NCBI GenBank assembly: GCA_964508025.1
Contig: CAZDSF010000026.1
Span: 1-43,868, forward strand
Length of the DNA: 43,868 bases
From: JAAZNO01 sp964508025
GTDB taxonomy: Bacteria; Chloroflexota; Anaerolineae; B4-G1; SLSP01
Direction: 5' to 3'
Part shown: in pieces, positions 26,855 to 35,085 of the stretch
How positions within the stretch are numbered: the first letter of the stretch is position 1
Layout: each line of letters opens with the position of its first letter
Program-made: the position numbers and the translations under genes
The notes under the pieces: generated by a model
The model's input: the letters and a program-made list of their open reading frames with translations, nothing else
Databases searched by the model: none
Told to the model about the DNA's origin: nothing

Positions 26855-26884
26855 AAAAAGGTCTGGAGGCTTACGCCTCCAGAC
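26855..26884 (-). terminator. intrinsic terminator/attenuator with the tsf stop codon in its loop
   Basis: Perfect 10-base-pair stem, GTCTGGAGGC (26861-26870) and GCCTCCAGAC (26875-26884), loop of 4. On the minus strand it is followed by CTTTTTCTG. The tsf TAA (26873-26871) is in the loop and the last codons of tsf form one arm, so a terminating ribosome would cover the hairpin. Confidence 0.85.
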
Positions 26885-27476
26885 TCTCCCCCAACTCAAA
26901 ACGCACAAAACGGCGCACCACTACGTTCTCACCGGTTTTGGTGATGACATCTTTGATGATGGCATCCACCGTGCGCTCCTCATCACGAATGAAAGTCTGC
27001 TCCAGCAAGCACGCTTCCTGGAGGAATTTCTCGATGCGCCCATCAACGATGCGCTCGACAACCGACGCCGGCTTGCCCTCTTCCAACGCCTGGGCGCGGA
27101 AAACCTCACGCTCATGCGCGATAACAGCTTCCGGCACATCCTCGCGGCGCACGTAGCGCGGCGACATAGCCGCAATCTGCATCGCAATATTGTTCACCAG
27201 GTTCTTGAACTCATCGGTACGCGCCACAAAATCGGTCTCGCAATTCACTTCGACCAGCACGCCAATGCGCCCGCCGGCATGAATATAAGCTGTCACCAGG
27301 CCGTCCTTGGCCTCACGAGACATGCGCTTGGCTGCTTTCGCCAGGCCCTTTTCCCGCAGATAGTCCACAGCCTTATCAAAATCGCCGCCCGATATTTCCA
27401 GCGCGGTACGACAATCGAGAATGCCCGCGGCAGTCGCCTCGCGCAGCTCTTTTACCATCGCAGTTGTGATTTCCAT
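26871..27476 (-). CDS. tsf: elongation factor Ts (short form)
   Basis: 201 residues; start at ATG 27476. The N-terminal UBA-like domain (VKELREATAAGILDCRTALE) and the TDFVARTDEFKNL core motif that contacts EF-Tu are clear. The length matches the short EF-Ts of Thermus-like bacteria instead of the 283-residue E. coli form, one core subdomain being absent. The likely ribosome site GAGGAG is formed by the last two Glu codons of rpsB, tying the two genes together. EF-Ts recharges EF-Tu with GTP. Confidence 0.96.
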   Translation of the reverse strand: MEITTAMVKELREATAAGILDCRTALEISGGDFDKAVDYLREKGLAKAAKRMSREAKDGLVTAYIHAGGRIGVLVEVNCETDFVARTDEFKNLVNNIAMQIAAMSPRYVRREDVPEAVIAHEREVFRAQALEEGKPASVVERIVDGRIEKFLQEACLLEQTFIRDEERTVDAIIKDVITKTGENVVVRRFVRFELGESLEA

Positions 27477-27483
27477 ACCCGTT

Positions 27484-28377
27484 TTACTCCTCGTCCTCGT
27501 CGTAATCGTCAATGTCCGCCAGGTCCTCGTCCTCGTCCTCGTCCTCTGCCAGATCCACATCCTCAAGATCATCGAGGTCGACGCCGCGCACCTCATCCCC
27601 AAATTGAATCTGGCGTAGCCGCGCGAGCGTCTCGGCGCTCAAGTATTTTTCATCCTCAGCGGTGTAGAGCTCCTCTTCCGGCGCCATTTCCTTACGCAAC
27701 GCCATGCCTTCGAGGGCCGCATCCGCAATCTTCCCCGCCATCAGCCGGATCGCGCGGATCGCATCATCGTTACCCGGAATCACATAATCAATCAGCGTGG
27801 GATCGCAGTTAGTGTCCACGACAGCAATGATGGGAATACCCACCCGATCCGCTTCTTTCACAGCGGTGGTCTCAACGGAGATGTCAATGATGAACACGGC
27901 GCCCGGAAGCCGCTCCATGTGGCGCAACCCACCCAAACGCAACGTGAGCTTCTCGATCTCCCGCGAGAGGATGAGCGCCTCTTTCTTGGTCAGCAGATCA
28001 AACTCGCCCGCATCGCGCCGCGCTTCCAGCTCTTTGAGGTAGTCAATCCGCGCGCGGATGGTGCGCCAGTTCGTCAACGTGCCGCCCAACCAGCGTTGAT
28101 TGACGTAGGGCATACCACAGCGCTCCGCTTCCTGCGCGATGGTCTCCTGCGCCTGCCGCTTGGTCCCGACGAAAAGCACCTGGTTGCCCTGCGCGACAGT
28201 GTCGCGGACGTACTCGTAAGCGCGATTCATCGCCTTGACCGTTTGCTGCAGATCAATGATATGTACCCCATTGCGCTCGGTGTAGATGTAGCGTGCCATG
28301 CGCGGATTCCAGCGCCTGGTACGGTGTCCGAAGTGCACGCCCGTTTCGAGCAGCTGCTTCATTGAGATAACTGCCAT
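27484..28377 (-). CDS. rpsB: 30S ribosomal protein S2 with acidic tail
   Basis: 297 residues. Typical S2 motifs: LLETGVHFGHRTRRWNPRM at the N-terminus, VLFVGTKRQA, RWLGGTLTNW and the C-terminal NDDAIRAIRLM. A tail of about 30 residues, nearly all Asp and Glu (from about 268), extends beyond the usual end. AGGAGG precedes the ATG. The leader is about 120 bases with an extended -10 promoter. Order rpsB-tsf is near universal. Confidence 0.97.
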   Translation of the reverse strand: MAVISMKQLLETGVHFGHRTRRWNPRMARYIYTERNGVHIIDLQQTVKAMNRAYEYVRDTVAQGNQVLFVGTKRQAQETIAQEAERCGMPYVNQRWLGGTLTNWRTIRARIDYLKELEARRDAGEFDLLTKKEALILSREIEKLTLRLGGLRHMERLPGAVFIIDISVETTAVKEADRVGIPIIAVVDTNCDPTLIDYVIPGNDDAIRAIRLMAGKIADAALEGMALRKEMAPEEELYTAEDEKYLSAETLARLRQIQFGDEVRGVDLDDLEDVDLAEDEDEDEDLADIDDYDEDEE

Positions 28378-28438
28378 ACTTTAACATCCTCCTGATAGGT
28401 TTGTTTTAAGCCTCCGCGGCCCTCATCCCGCCCGGGAA

Positions 28439-28453
28439 CCTGGTGCAACCAGG
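28439..28453 (-). promoter_or_regulatory. hairpin in the rpsB leader
   Basis: Minus strand CCTGGT-TGC-ACCAGG in the 5' leader of rpsB. Leaders of rpsB often contain S2-binding structures that repress their own translation; whether this one does is inference. Confidence 0.45.
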
Positions 28454-28504
28454 CACGCCCCGCGCAGTCCTGCCGCGTGTGTAATGGGCTCAATTCAACG
28501 AACG

Positions 28505-28513
28505 ATTGTACCA
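28505..28513 (-). promoter_or_regulatory. rpsB promoter, extended -10
   Basis: Minus strand TGGTACAAT (28513-28505), with a weak TTGCGG about 16 bases upstream of TACAAT. Predicted start near 28498, giving a leader of about 120 bases that includes the hairpin. Confidence 0.6.
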
Positions 28514-28594
28514 CAAAGCGATGAAGCCGCAACCGATGAAAACCGTTTCCGGAGATGATTACGCTCACATTCAAGGGGACAACTGAAACAAGCG

Positions 28595-29278
28595 TCAAGC
28601 ATCAGAAGCCGCTTCCGAGACCGGCTGCGCTTCCAGCGCGTAGCCCACACCGCGATGGGTGCGCACCCGGAAAGGCGCTGCCAGGGTGACGAGCGCGGAG
28701 CGCAACCAGTGAATATGCACATCCAGAGTGCGGGTATCGCCCAGATAATTCGTGCCCCACACCTCTTGCATCAACACCGCGCGCGAGAGGATCTGTTCCG
28801 GCGCTTCGAGAAAGGCGCGCATCAATGCGCCTTGTCTCGGGGTCAGCAACACCTCTTCAGAGCGCCAGCTCAGAGAATGCGCCTGGACATCGAGCTGCAA
28901 GCCGCGCCAGGCAATGACCTCGCCGCCGCGCTCCGGGAGAAGGCGCGCCAGACGCCCCAACAACTGACGCAACGAAAATGTCTGCCGAAGATAGCCGTTG
29001 GCGCGCGGCAACTGATCCAAACGCATACCGCGTCCAAGAAAGAAAAAGAGCAGGATGCCAGGGCATTGGAGTTTTAGATCGGCGCAAAAGCGTTCGAGAT
29101 CGAAACGGACAGAGGGCACATCAATCAACGCCAGGTGCGTTTCTTGCGCCGCACAAACTTCCAGAGCCTCACGCCGTCCATGCGCCACGGAGACATGATA
29201 CTGCTGGCGTAACGCCGGCAGCGTCAATGACTCCAGGGAACGATTCCTTGCCACCAACAGCATGTGATAGCGTTTCAA
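28595..29278 (-). CDS. OmpR/PhoB-type regulator with degenerate receiver
   Basis: 227 residues. The C-terminal winged helix is clear (LTPRQGALMRAFLEAPEQILSR, TRTLDVHIHWLRSAL, RVRTHRGVGYAL, about 135-217). The N-terminal receiver keeps an Asp at the usual site (LALIDVPS) but lacks the acidic pair after strand 1 (LLVARN) and the conserved Lys (GYLRQTF). Normal phosphorylation is therefore unlikely. No histidine kinase lies nearby. The start is TTG 29278: GGAG stands 6 bases before it, while an ATG at 29263 has no suitably spaced site. It is transcribed from its own TGGTATAAT promoter and lies upstream of rpsB. Target genes are unknown. Confidence 0.83.
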   Translation of the reverse strand: MKRYHMLLVARNRSLESLTLPALRQQYHVSVAHGRREALEVCAAQETHLALIDVPSVRFDLERFCADLKLQCPGILLFFFLGRGMRLDQLPRANGYLRQTFSLRQLLGRLARLLPERGGEVIAWRGLQLDVQAHSLSWRSEEVLLTPRQGALMRAFLEAPEQILSRAVLMQEVWGTNYLGDTRTLDVHIHWLRSALVTLAAPFRVRTHRGVGYALEAQPVSEAASDA

Positions 29279-29315
29279 AGAGGACTCCAGTTGTAAACAA
29301 AAACCGAATATCTAC

Positions 29316-29324
29316 ATTATACCA
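29316..29324 (-). promoter_or_regulatory. extended -10 promoter of the regulator gene
   Basis: Minus strand TGGTATAAT (29324-29316), identical to the radA element; no clear -35. Predicted leader of about 30 bases. Confidence 0.6.
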
Positions 29325-29343
29325 AAGATTGATGCGAGAACCA

Positions 29344-30534
29344 TCAAGGTGCAGCCGCCGGCTTGTTGCGAATCCAGGCGAGGCTCACGGCGCCCATCAA
29401 AGCCAAAGCGGCCCAAAAAAGGAAGGGGGATTCCGGCGCAACGCGCGCCAGGCTATTGCCGATGGGAGGCGCGAGAAAACTTCCCAACCCGCTGAAAGCA
29501 ATGACAAAACCGGTAGCTGTACCGGCATAGGTCAGCCCTATGTTTCCCGTCTCCACAATGCGGGTGATGAAGACAGCCATAAAACCGTCACGAGTAAAGC
29601 CAGCCAGCAAGACGCTCGCCCAGATGAGGCTCCCGCGTGTGAGCGCCAGCATTCCCACACCGACAACTAACGCGCCGCTAGCGCCCAGCAAAATGAGCTT
29701 GCGTGAACCGAGACGATCAGAGCCGAGAGCAATGGGCAACACCGCAGACAGGCTTGCCAGGTGAAAAACCGATAACGCGGTATCCGCGCGGGCATCGGGC
29801 CACCCCAACTCGCGCAGATAGAGCGGCAAATATCCCAGCACGCCCTGTACACAGCCCCCCACGCCCAAAATCCCCAAACCCAGCAGCCAGATATCACGTT
29901 GCCGGGCCACATGCGCAAACCCCTGGCGCATCGAAAGTCTCGCACGATCTATATCGGGATCCAGTGCTCGCGCCGGTCGCGCGAAAAGCCAGGGAAGGGC
30001 CAACAACACCCCGACGCTACCATAGAGTAGAAAGACTACGCGCCAGCCCCCCAGCCACGGCGAAAGCACAGTAGCGCTGACCATCGAGCCAACAAAAAAG
30101 CCAAAGCCCATCCCCATCGAGATGATACCGTTGGCAAGCCCCAATTGCCGGAGTGGAAACCACTGCCCGCAGATCTTCACGCCATTCATGGTGATGAATG
30201 GCGTCAACGCGCCGATGAGCGCCGCCAGCACAAGCAACGCGCCGTAACTGGAAGCCCACGCGCGCGCCGCCCCCGCCAATCCCAGCGCCAGGCAGCTGCC
30301 GATCAACATCCGTTTGGGGCCAAGCTGATCGCCCAAGATGCCGCCCAGCACGCCGCTGATGATACCAGGCAACGCCGCGATGCCCCAAACCACCCCCACC
30401 TGCACCAGATTCAGGCCCAGGTCAGTAGCGATCTCCTGCGAGAGCACCGACATTGCCATGCCAGGCATAGCCACAACGCAGATGAACGTGAGCGTCGTCA
30501 ACGTCAAAATGTACCAGCGATAATGCAATTTCAC
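29344..30534 (-). CDS. MFS transporter
   Basis: 396 residues from GTG 30534, where the first helix begins (KLHYRWYILTLTTLTF); the open frame continues upstream to an ATG at 30636 that would add 34 polar residues. Twelve hydrophobic helices; loop 2-3 reads GGILGDQLGPKRMLIG, and helices 4-5 hold GLANGIISMGMGFG. The second half has SDRLGSRKLILLG. The pattern resembles the CynX/NarK-like anion or organic acid porters, but the substrate is not determinable. It is the first gene of the long minus-strand run. Confidence 0.83.
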   Translation of the reverse strand: MKLHYRWYILTLTTLTFICVVAMPGMAMSVLSQEIATDLGLNLVQVGVVWGIAALPGIISGVLGGILGDQLGPKRMLIGSCLALGLAGAARAWASSYGALLVLAALIGALTPFITMNGVKICGQWFPLRQLGLANGIISMGMGFGFFVGSMVSATVLSPWLGGWRVVFLLYGSVGVLLALPWLFARPARALDPDIDRARLSMRQGFAHVARQRDIWLLGLGILGVGGCVQGVLGYLPLYLRELGWPDARADTALSVFHLASLSAVLPIALGSDRLGSRKLILLGASGALVVGVGMLALTRGSLIWASVLLAGFTRDGFMAVFITRIVETGNIGLTYAGTATGFVIAFSGLGSFLAPPIGNSLARVAPESPFLFWAALALMGAVSLAWIRNKPAAAP

Positions 30535-30853
30535 GCGAGACCTGCCTACAAGATACGAACATAATGCTAACGAAGATTCACCCACTTGCGATACATCTGC
30601 ATTCGCCGGCCATTTTCCCAGTGCCTTGCCCCACAAGGGCCTCAGTCGTGAAACATGATGCTGCCGAGAAAAGAACGCTTACGTACAAAAGAGGCGAAGA
30701 TTTCGTAGGATGTGCTGTTTCGGATTATACTCGCGCGTCCCGCGAAAGCAATCAGCCTCCAAGAGCCGCTTTCCTGGTACTTTGACTGATTCATGGTAAC
30801 ATCACGGTGTTACGACAGTGTTCAAACCTGACTCAGGAGCTCGAGACCGATCT
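30535..30853. other. divergent spacer between MFS gene and aminotransferase fragment
   Basis: 319 bases without a gene. It holds a TATACT (30726-30731), a TTGACT (30782-30787) and an inverted repeat GTAACA (30796-30801) / TGTTAC (30808-30813) with a 6-base centre, which looks like an operator for a dimeric repressor. No trace of an aminotransferase large domain is seen. Confidence 0.45.
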
Positions 30854-31327
30854 ATGCAGCCAGTGCAACAACCTAATGAGCCTTGGCCCCACGATGATGC
30901 CGCGCGCGCCGGAACGCTACACGGCGAGGAACGCGCAACGCTGCACCTCGACCTCGGTGCGCCAACGTTGCCGCCGCCTCCAGAGGCGTTTGCCGCATCA
31001 AGCCGCGATGCCATCCACGCCGAGAACACCCACCGCTGCCGCGACATCGTCACACGCGCGTTGGAACGGATGAACTTGCTGTACAGCATTGCCGATGAAA
31101 CGCACATCTGGATCGAAATTCCGCCGCATAGCGCCTCGAGCGCAGTCTTTGCGACGCGGCTCTTTGAAGCAACCGGCGTCGCCCTCATGCCCGGCTCCGC
31201 CGCGAGCACGCGCGGCGAGGGATACGCGCGCATCACCCTCACGCAGGATGCAGCGCAGCTCACCGACGCGATGGAACGTTGGGAGCGCTGGCTCATTGGC
31301 TGTAGCCTGAACCTTGAAATCGCATGA
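30854..31327 (+). CDS. orphan aminotransferase class I/II C-terminal domain
   Basis: 157 residues from ATG 30854 (a GTG at 30818 is also in frame). Residues about 55-155 match the small C-terminal domain of fold-type I aminotransferases of the LL-DAP type: HRCRDIVTRALERM, then FATRLFEATGVALMPGSAAS, GEGYARITLT with the carboxylate-binding Arg, and a final helix. The large PLP-binding domain and its lysine are absent, so no transaminase activity is expected. The first 50 residues are polar and unrelated. It may be a remnant or a stand-alone binding domain. The stop overlaps the next ATG (ATGA, 31324-31327), so it is probably translated. Confidence 0.72.
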   Translation: MQPVQQPNEPWPHDDAARAGTLHGEERATLHLDLGAPTLPPPPEAFAASSRDAIHAENTHRCRDIVTRALERMNLLYSIADETHIWIEIPPHSASSAVFATRLFEATGVALMPGSAASTRGEGYARITLTQDAAQLTDAMERWERWLIGCSLNLEIA

Positions 31328-32463
31328 ACCGCATCACGAAAACGCTGCTGAGCCTGCTGCTGATATTGCTCCTGGCGCGATGCACCCTCGAACTCGCGCC
31401 GCCGACCGCGCCGCCGCTGCCCACGCCAACGGCAACGCTCGCACTGCCGACCGCTTCTCCGACTCCGCTTCCTACGCCAACCCCAGAACCAACACCGACC
31501 CCGACGCCAATCCCACCGCCCGATCCCGCCGGACTACCCGCGCTCGCTGAGGCAGGCGCCGCGCAGGTACGCGCTGCCGCCGGCAACGCAGACCTGGTCT
31601 GCTTCCGCTACGAAGACCTGAACAACGACGGGCGCCCGGAGTGGCTGGCATTGCTCCATCAGCCAGAAGCGGGGCGCATGAGCGCCTTTGTCCTCGAAGG
31701 CGAGCGCATCCACACCCTGCCGGATGCCAAACCCGATCCCGACAAGCCCTACTACGGGCTAGGACAGTATCCCGCCTGCGAGATTGAAATCCGCGATGTG
31801 AACGCCGATGGGCGCACGGAAATTGCCATCTTCGGCCATGCCGACCGCAATCTCACGCTGTTGCACCTCTATGTCTGGGACAATGACGCTTACCGGCTGA
31901 TGGGCGCGTTCCAGGGAGATGCCGGCATCCAGTTTGAGAGCCGCGATGGCGCGCTGGCCGATGCCATCGTCGAGGGCTACCGCGACACTGGCGCGCCGCA
32001 GCTGGCATGGCGTGTCATTTTCACCTGGGATGGGCAAACCTACGGCTGGACGTGGGATCGCTGGGACTGGTTTTTCCTGGAACGCCCACACACGTATCCC
32101 ACCCACCGGGCCAATTACGCCGTCATTTCCTTCTACCTGGCGTTGAATGACCGCGACCTACCCGGCGCGTATGCGTTGTTGGCGGATGCGACGCGCGCCG
32201 CGCAGCCCTACGAGGCGTGGGCGGGCGGCTTTGCCCGCACCTTGCGGGTGGAAGTGAGCGGCATCCAGCGCGTCGCCGCCGCAAGCGACGAAAACCGGGC
32301 GCGGATCAACGCCATGGTCACAGCCTGGGATAACGAGGATGGGCGCGTTATTGGACGCTTATGGGAAGTCACGTGGGAAACCATCCGCACCGATGCCGGT
32401 TGGCGGTTGGTCGGCGCCACGACGAACTTGCTGGATACATGGGAGGCGCGGTACTGGAAGTGA
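31324..32463 (+). CDS. secreted lipoprotein with Pro/Thr linker and FG-GAP-like loops
   Basis: 379 residues. A signal peptide (about 1-19) ends in LLLARC, where Cys20 is the likely lipidation site, although Arg before it is unusual. A Pro/Thr linker rich in PTPTP (25-65) spans the wall. The domain beyond has two calcium-loop-like motifs, DLNNDGRPEW and DVNADGRTEI, as in FG-GAP/VCBS repeats. The C-terminal part (about 250-379) resembles NTF2-like folds (NYAVISFYLALNDRDLPGAYALL). It is translationally coupled to the aminotransferase fragment. Role unknown. Confidence 0.82.
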   Translation: MNRITKTLLSLLLILLLARCTLELAPPTAPPLPTPTATLALPTASPTPLPTPTPEPTPTPTPIPPPDPAGLPALAEAGAAQVRAAAGNADLVCFRYEDLNNDGRPEWLALLHQPEAGRMSAFVLEGERIHTLPDAKPDPDKPYYGLGQYPACEIEIRDVNADGRTEIAIFGHADRNLTLLHLYVWDNDAYRLMGAFQGDAGIQFESRDGALADAIVEGYRDTGAPQLAWRVIFTWDGQTYGWTWDRWDWFFLERPHTYPTHRANYAVISFYLALNDRDLPGAYALLADATRAAQPYEAWAGGFARTLRVEVSGIQRVAAASDENRARINAMVTAWDNEDGRVIGRLWEVTWETIRTDAGWRLVGATTNLLDTWEARYWK

Positions 32464-32494
32464 TGCGTAATACGGAATCCACTTTTTCATAGTC

Positions 32495-32525
32495 TCGCTT
32501 TTTGTTGATTCGCTTTTTCGTTGAT
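32495..32525 (+). repeat. TCGCTTTTTNGTTGAT tandem repeat
   Basis: Two adjacent units, 32495-32509 and 32510-32525, differing by one inserted base, in the 94-base spacer before the sugar symporter. Confidence 0.65.
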
Positions 32526-32557
32526 TCGTAATCCTGCAATTTTCAATCGGAGGTTTG

Positions 32558-33973
32558 ATGAATACACAATCTGCACTTGTCGAGGAATATGTACCCGTTA
32601 AGAGCCGCATCGCCATTTCGGCGGGAGATGCGGCGACCGCCATTCTGCAATCCATGGCGGCAGCCGGCGCGCTGACGTATTACTTCGTCAGCCTGCGCGG
32701 GCTGGAAGCGCGGCTTGCCGGCATCGTATGGCTCCTGTTCGGCATCTGGAACGCCATCAACGACCCGATTTTTGGGTACATCAGCGACCGCACCAAGAGC
32801 GCGCTAGGGCGCCGTATTCCCTACATCCGCTACGGCGCGCCGATTTTTGTCCTGGGCTTTATCGCTTTCTGGGTCAAGATCCCCGGCACCGATGCGCAGC
32901 AAACCGCGCTCTTCCTCCAGCTGCTGTTCGCGCTCTTCGTCTACGATATCCTCTACACCGCCATCGCCACCAGCTTCTGGGTGATGCCCTACGAGGTGGC
33001 CGTCTCCAATAAAGCGCGCGGCGCCATCTACATCTGGAAAATCATCTTCATGGTTTTCACCATCGTGGCGCCCTTCGCCGTCGAAGCCACCATCAAACCG
33101 GAAGTCGGCGACGCGCCGGGCACCACCGTCTTCCGTTGGGCGATGATTGCGCTGGGCCTGGCAATGGGACTGATTATCTTCTTCAGCACCTTCTTCTTCA
33201 AAGAGAAGCACTTCGCCCAGGAGGATGAGCAGTTCAACTTCTTCAAATCCTTCAAAGAATGCTTTACCAATCGTTCTTTCGTCGTTTTCGAGGTGCTGAG
33301 TTTCACAATCATGTTTGCGCAAACGGCGTTGATGACGGGCATCTGATATTACTTCGACGTGCTGGAAATGCCGCGCGGCCCGATGCTAGGCGCGCTCGGC
33401 GCGGGCATCGTGCTAGGCGTGATGGGATGGATTCAGATGCGGGATCGCTGGGGCATCAAGCGCTGCACGCAAGTCTTCACCCTGGCTTTTGCCATCGGCT
33501 GCGGGTTGGTCGCCATCTTTGGGCGCAATGTGGCCCTGGCGACGGCGGGATTCTTCCTGTTTGGCATCGGCTTCTCCGGCGGGATGTATCTGATCCCGCT
33601 GATGAACGGCGACGTGGTGGATATGGACGAGCACCGCACGGGTCTGCGCCGCGAGGGGATGTACGCTGGCATCAACAGCTTCATCACCAAACCGGCAATC
33701 AGCATCGCCGCGTGGGCGCTGCTGAGCATCATGCGCGCCTACGGCTATAACGAAGCCCTCCCCGCTGCCGCACAGTCCTACTCCGCCGGTACCGGCGTGC
33801 TGATCGGCTGGGCCGCGCCAACGGGCGTGCTATTGTTCCTCTCGTTCCTCTCGCTCTTCCTCTATCCGCTCGCCGGTGCAGAATGGGAGAAAATCAAAGC
33901 CAATCTATCCGTCATCCATGCAGAGAAAGAACGCGCATATCTGGAAGCGCAAGGCTACAAGTTTGTCGAATAA
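32558..33973 (+). pseudogene. GPH-family sugar:cation symporter, interrupted by in-frame TGA
   Basis: If read through, 471 residues with 12 helices of the MelB/GPH type (MFS_2): NDPIFGYISDRTKSALGRRIPYIRYGAP after helix 2 and a later GDVVDMDEHRTGLRREGMYAG are diagnostic. Codon 263 (33344-33346) is TGA; the same frame continues directly as YYFDVLEMPRG. TGG or TTA to TGA would be a single base change. ATG 32558 is preceded by GGAGG. The half after the stop has an ATG at 33359 but no ribosome site. Members import glycosides, pentoses or hexuronides with a cation. Broken gene, sequencing error or readthrough cannot be separated here. Confidence 0.85.
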
Positions 33974-33991
33974 AATGGCAAGGGGGAAATA

Positions 33992-34909
33992 ATGCAGACC
34001 GTAGAATCGGCGCCCGCCAGCCGCTCGCTTGGCGCGTATTTGCGCATCACAGCGGCAGGGTTTTTGGTGGGCGCAGCAAATCTGATTCCCGGCGTTTCTG
34101 GCGGCACCATGGCGCTGCTCCTGGGGATCTATGAAGACCTGCTCGATGCCATCCGCGCAGCATCGAATGCGCGGACATTCAGGGCGTTGCTCCGCCGCGA
34201 CTGGCGCCAACTTCACACGCGCTTGCCGTGGCAATTCTTGTTAGCCGTGGGAATCGGCGTGGGGATCGCTGTCCTCAGCCTGACACACTTCCTGGAACGC
34301 CTCTTCGAAGCGTACCCGGTGCAAGTGGAAGCCTTCTTCTTTGGGCTGGTCGCAGCTTCGATCTTTATTGTGGGAAGAAAGATCCGGCAGTGGCGCGCGG
34401 CGCCTGTAGTGGGCCTGGTCATCGGTGCAGCGGCAGCCTGGGTGTTGGTGGATCTAGCGCCAGCGCGCACTCCCAACACGCCATGGCTGCTCTTCATCAG
34501 CAGCGCCGTAGCTATCGGCGCAATGGTGCTGCCGGGCGTCTCCGGCGCCTTTGTGCTGATGATGTTCGGGCAATACCAGTATGCGTTAGCTGCCGTCACC
34601 GGACGCGAGCTGGGAAGCATCGCCCTCATCGGCGCCGGCGCGGTGGTGGGACTGGTGACATTTGCACAGCTGTTGAGCTGGCTGTTCCAACGGCAACACG
34701 ATCTCACCCTGGGCATCCTCTCCGGCCTGGTGCTCGGTTCGCTGCGCAAGCTGTGGCCCTGGAAAGAGAGCTATCTCTGTGCAATGGGCGAATTGCTCAA
34801 CCAGACCAACATTCTGCCAGAAGCCTGGACTGCCGATGTCACTATCGCGGTATTGCTGGCGACAGCGGGTTTTGCGCTGGTGCTGATACTGGGACGGGAA
34901 CACCCATAA
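33992..34909 (+). CDS. DUF368 membrane protein (PopT-like undecaprenyl phosphate carrier)
   Basis: 305 residues, about eight helices. Two inverted copies of the family motif are visible: ANLIPGVSGGTMALLLGIYE (near 29-48) and MVLPGVSGAFVLMMFGQY (near 178-195). DUF368 members, named PopT, were shown to help return undecaprenyl phosphate to the inner leaflet. The same C55 lipid depends on UppS, which is broken in this window. GGGGGAAA precedes the ATG. It follows the interrupted symporter by 18 bases and ends at a strong terminator. Confidence 0.88.
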   Translation: MQTVESAPASRSLGAYLRITAAGFLVGAANLIPGVSGGTMALLLGIYEDLLDAIRAASNARTFRALLRRDWRQLHTRLPWQFLLAVGIGVGIAVLSLTHFLERLFEAYPVQVEAFFFGLVAASIFIVGRKIRQWRAAPVVGLVIGAAAAWVLVDLAPARTPNTPWLLFISSAVAIGAMVLPGVSGAFVLMMFGQYQYALAAVTGRELGSIALIGAGAVVGLVTFAQLLSWLFQRQHDLTLGILSGLVLGSLRKLWPWKESYLCAMGELLNQTNILPEAWTADVTIAVLLATAGFALVLILGREHP

Positions 34910-34926
34910 GCTCCCCATCTCTCACG

Positions 34927-34959
34927 ACCGGGCAACTGTAGATCAGTTACCCGGTTTTT
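34927..34959 (+). terminator. intrinsic terminator after the DUF368 gene
   Basis: ACCGGGCAACTG (34927-34938) pairs with CAGTTACCCGGT (34944-34955) apart from one C-A mismatch; five T follow (34955-34959). Confidence 0.9.
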
Positions 34960-35036
34960 GATATACGTAACGGGGGAAGGCGGTCTCTGCCAGGTGTTTC
35001 ACGGATCAAACCGGATTTTCAATTTATATCCATTTA

Positions 35037-35045
35037 TGCTATAAT
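35037..35045 (+). promoter_or_regulatory. extended -10 promoter of the YyaL-like gene
   Basis: TGCTATAAT (35037-35045) with a weak TTTCAA 17 bases upstream; initiation near 35052. Confidence 0.6.
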
Positions 35046-35085
35046 GTAGATAACAATAGACAATATCACGCTCATGGAGGATGCT

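Noticed and set aside
24961..33346. Reassigned stop codons or selenocysteine explaining the TAG and TGA
   Set aside because: Both codons end other genes normally (TAG for the MFS gene and cdsA; TGA in several ATGA overlaps), no SECIS-like structure is evident after the TGA, and the symporter family has no known selenocysteine.
34910..35085. Additional small gene after the DUF368 gene
   Set aside because: The stretch is explained by a terminator (34927-34959) and a promoter (35037-35045); no frame has a start with a ribosome site.
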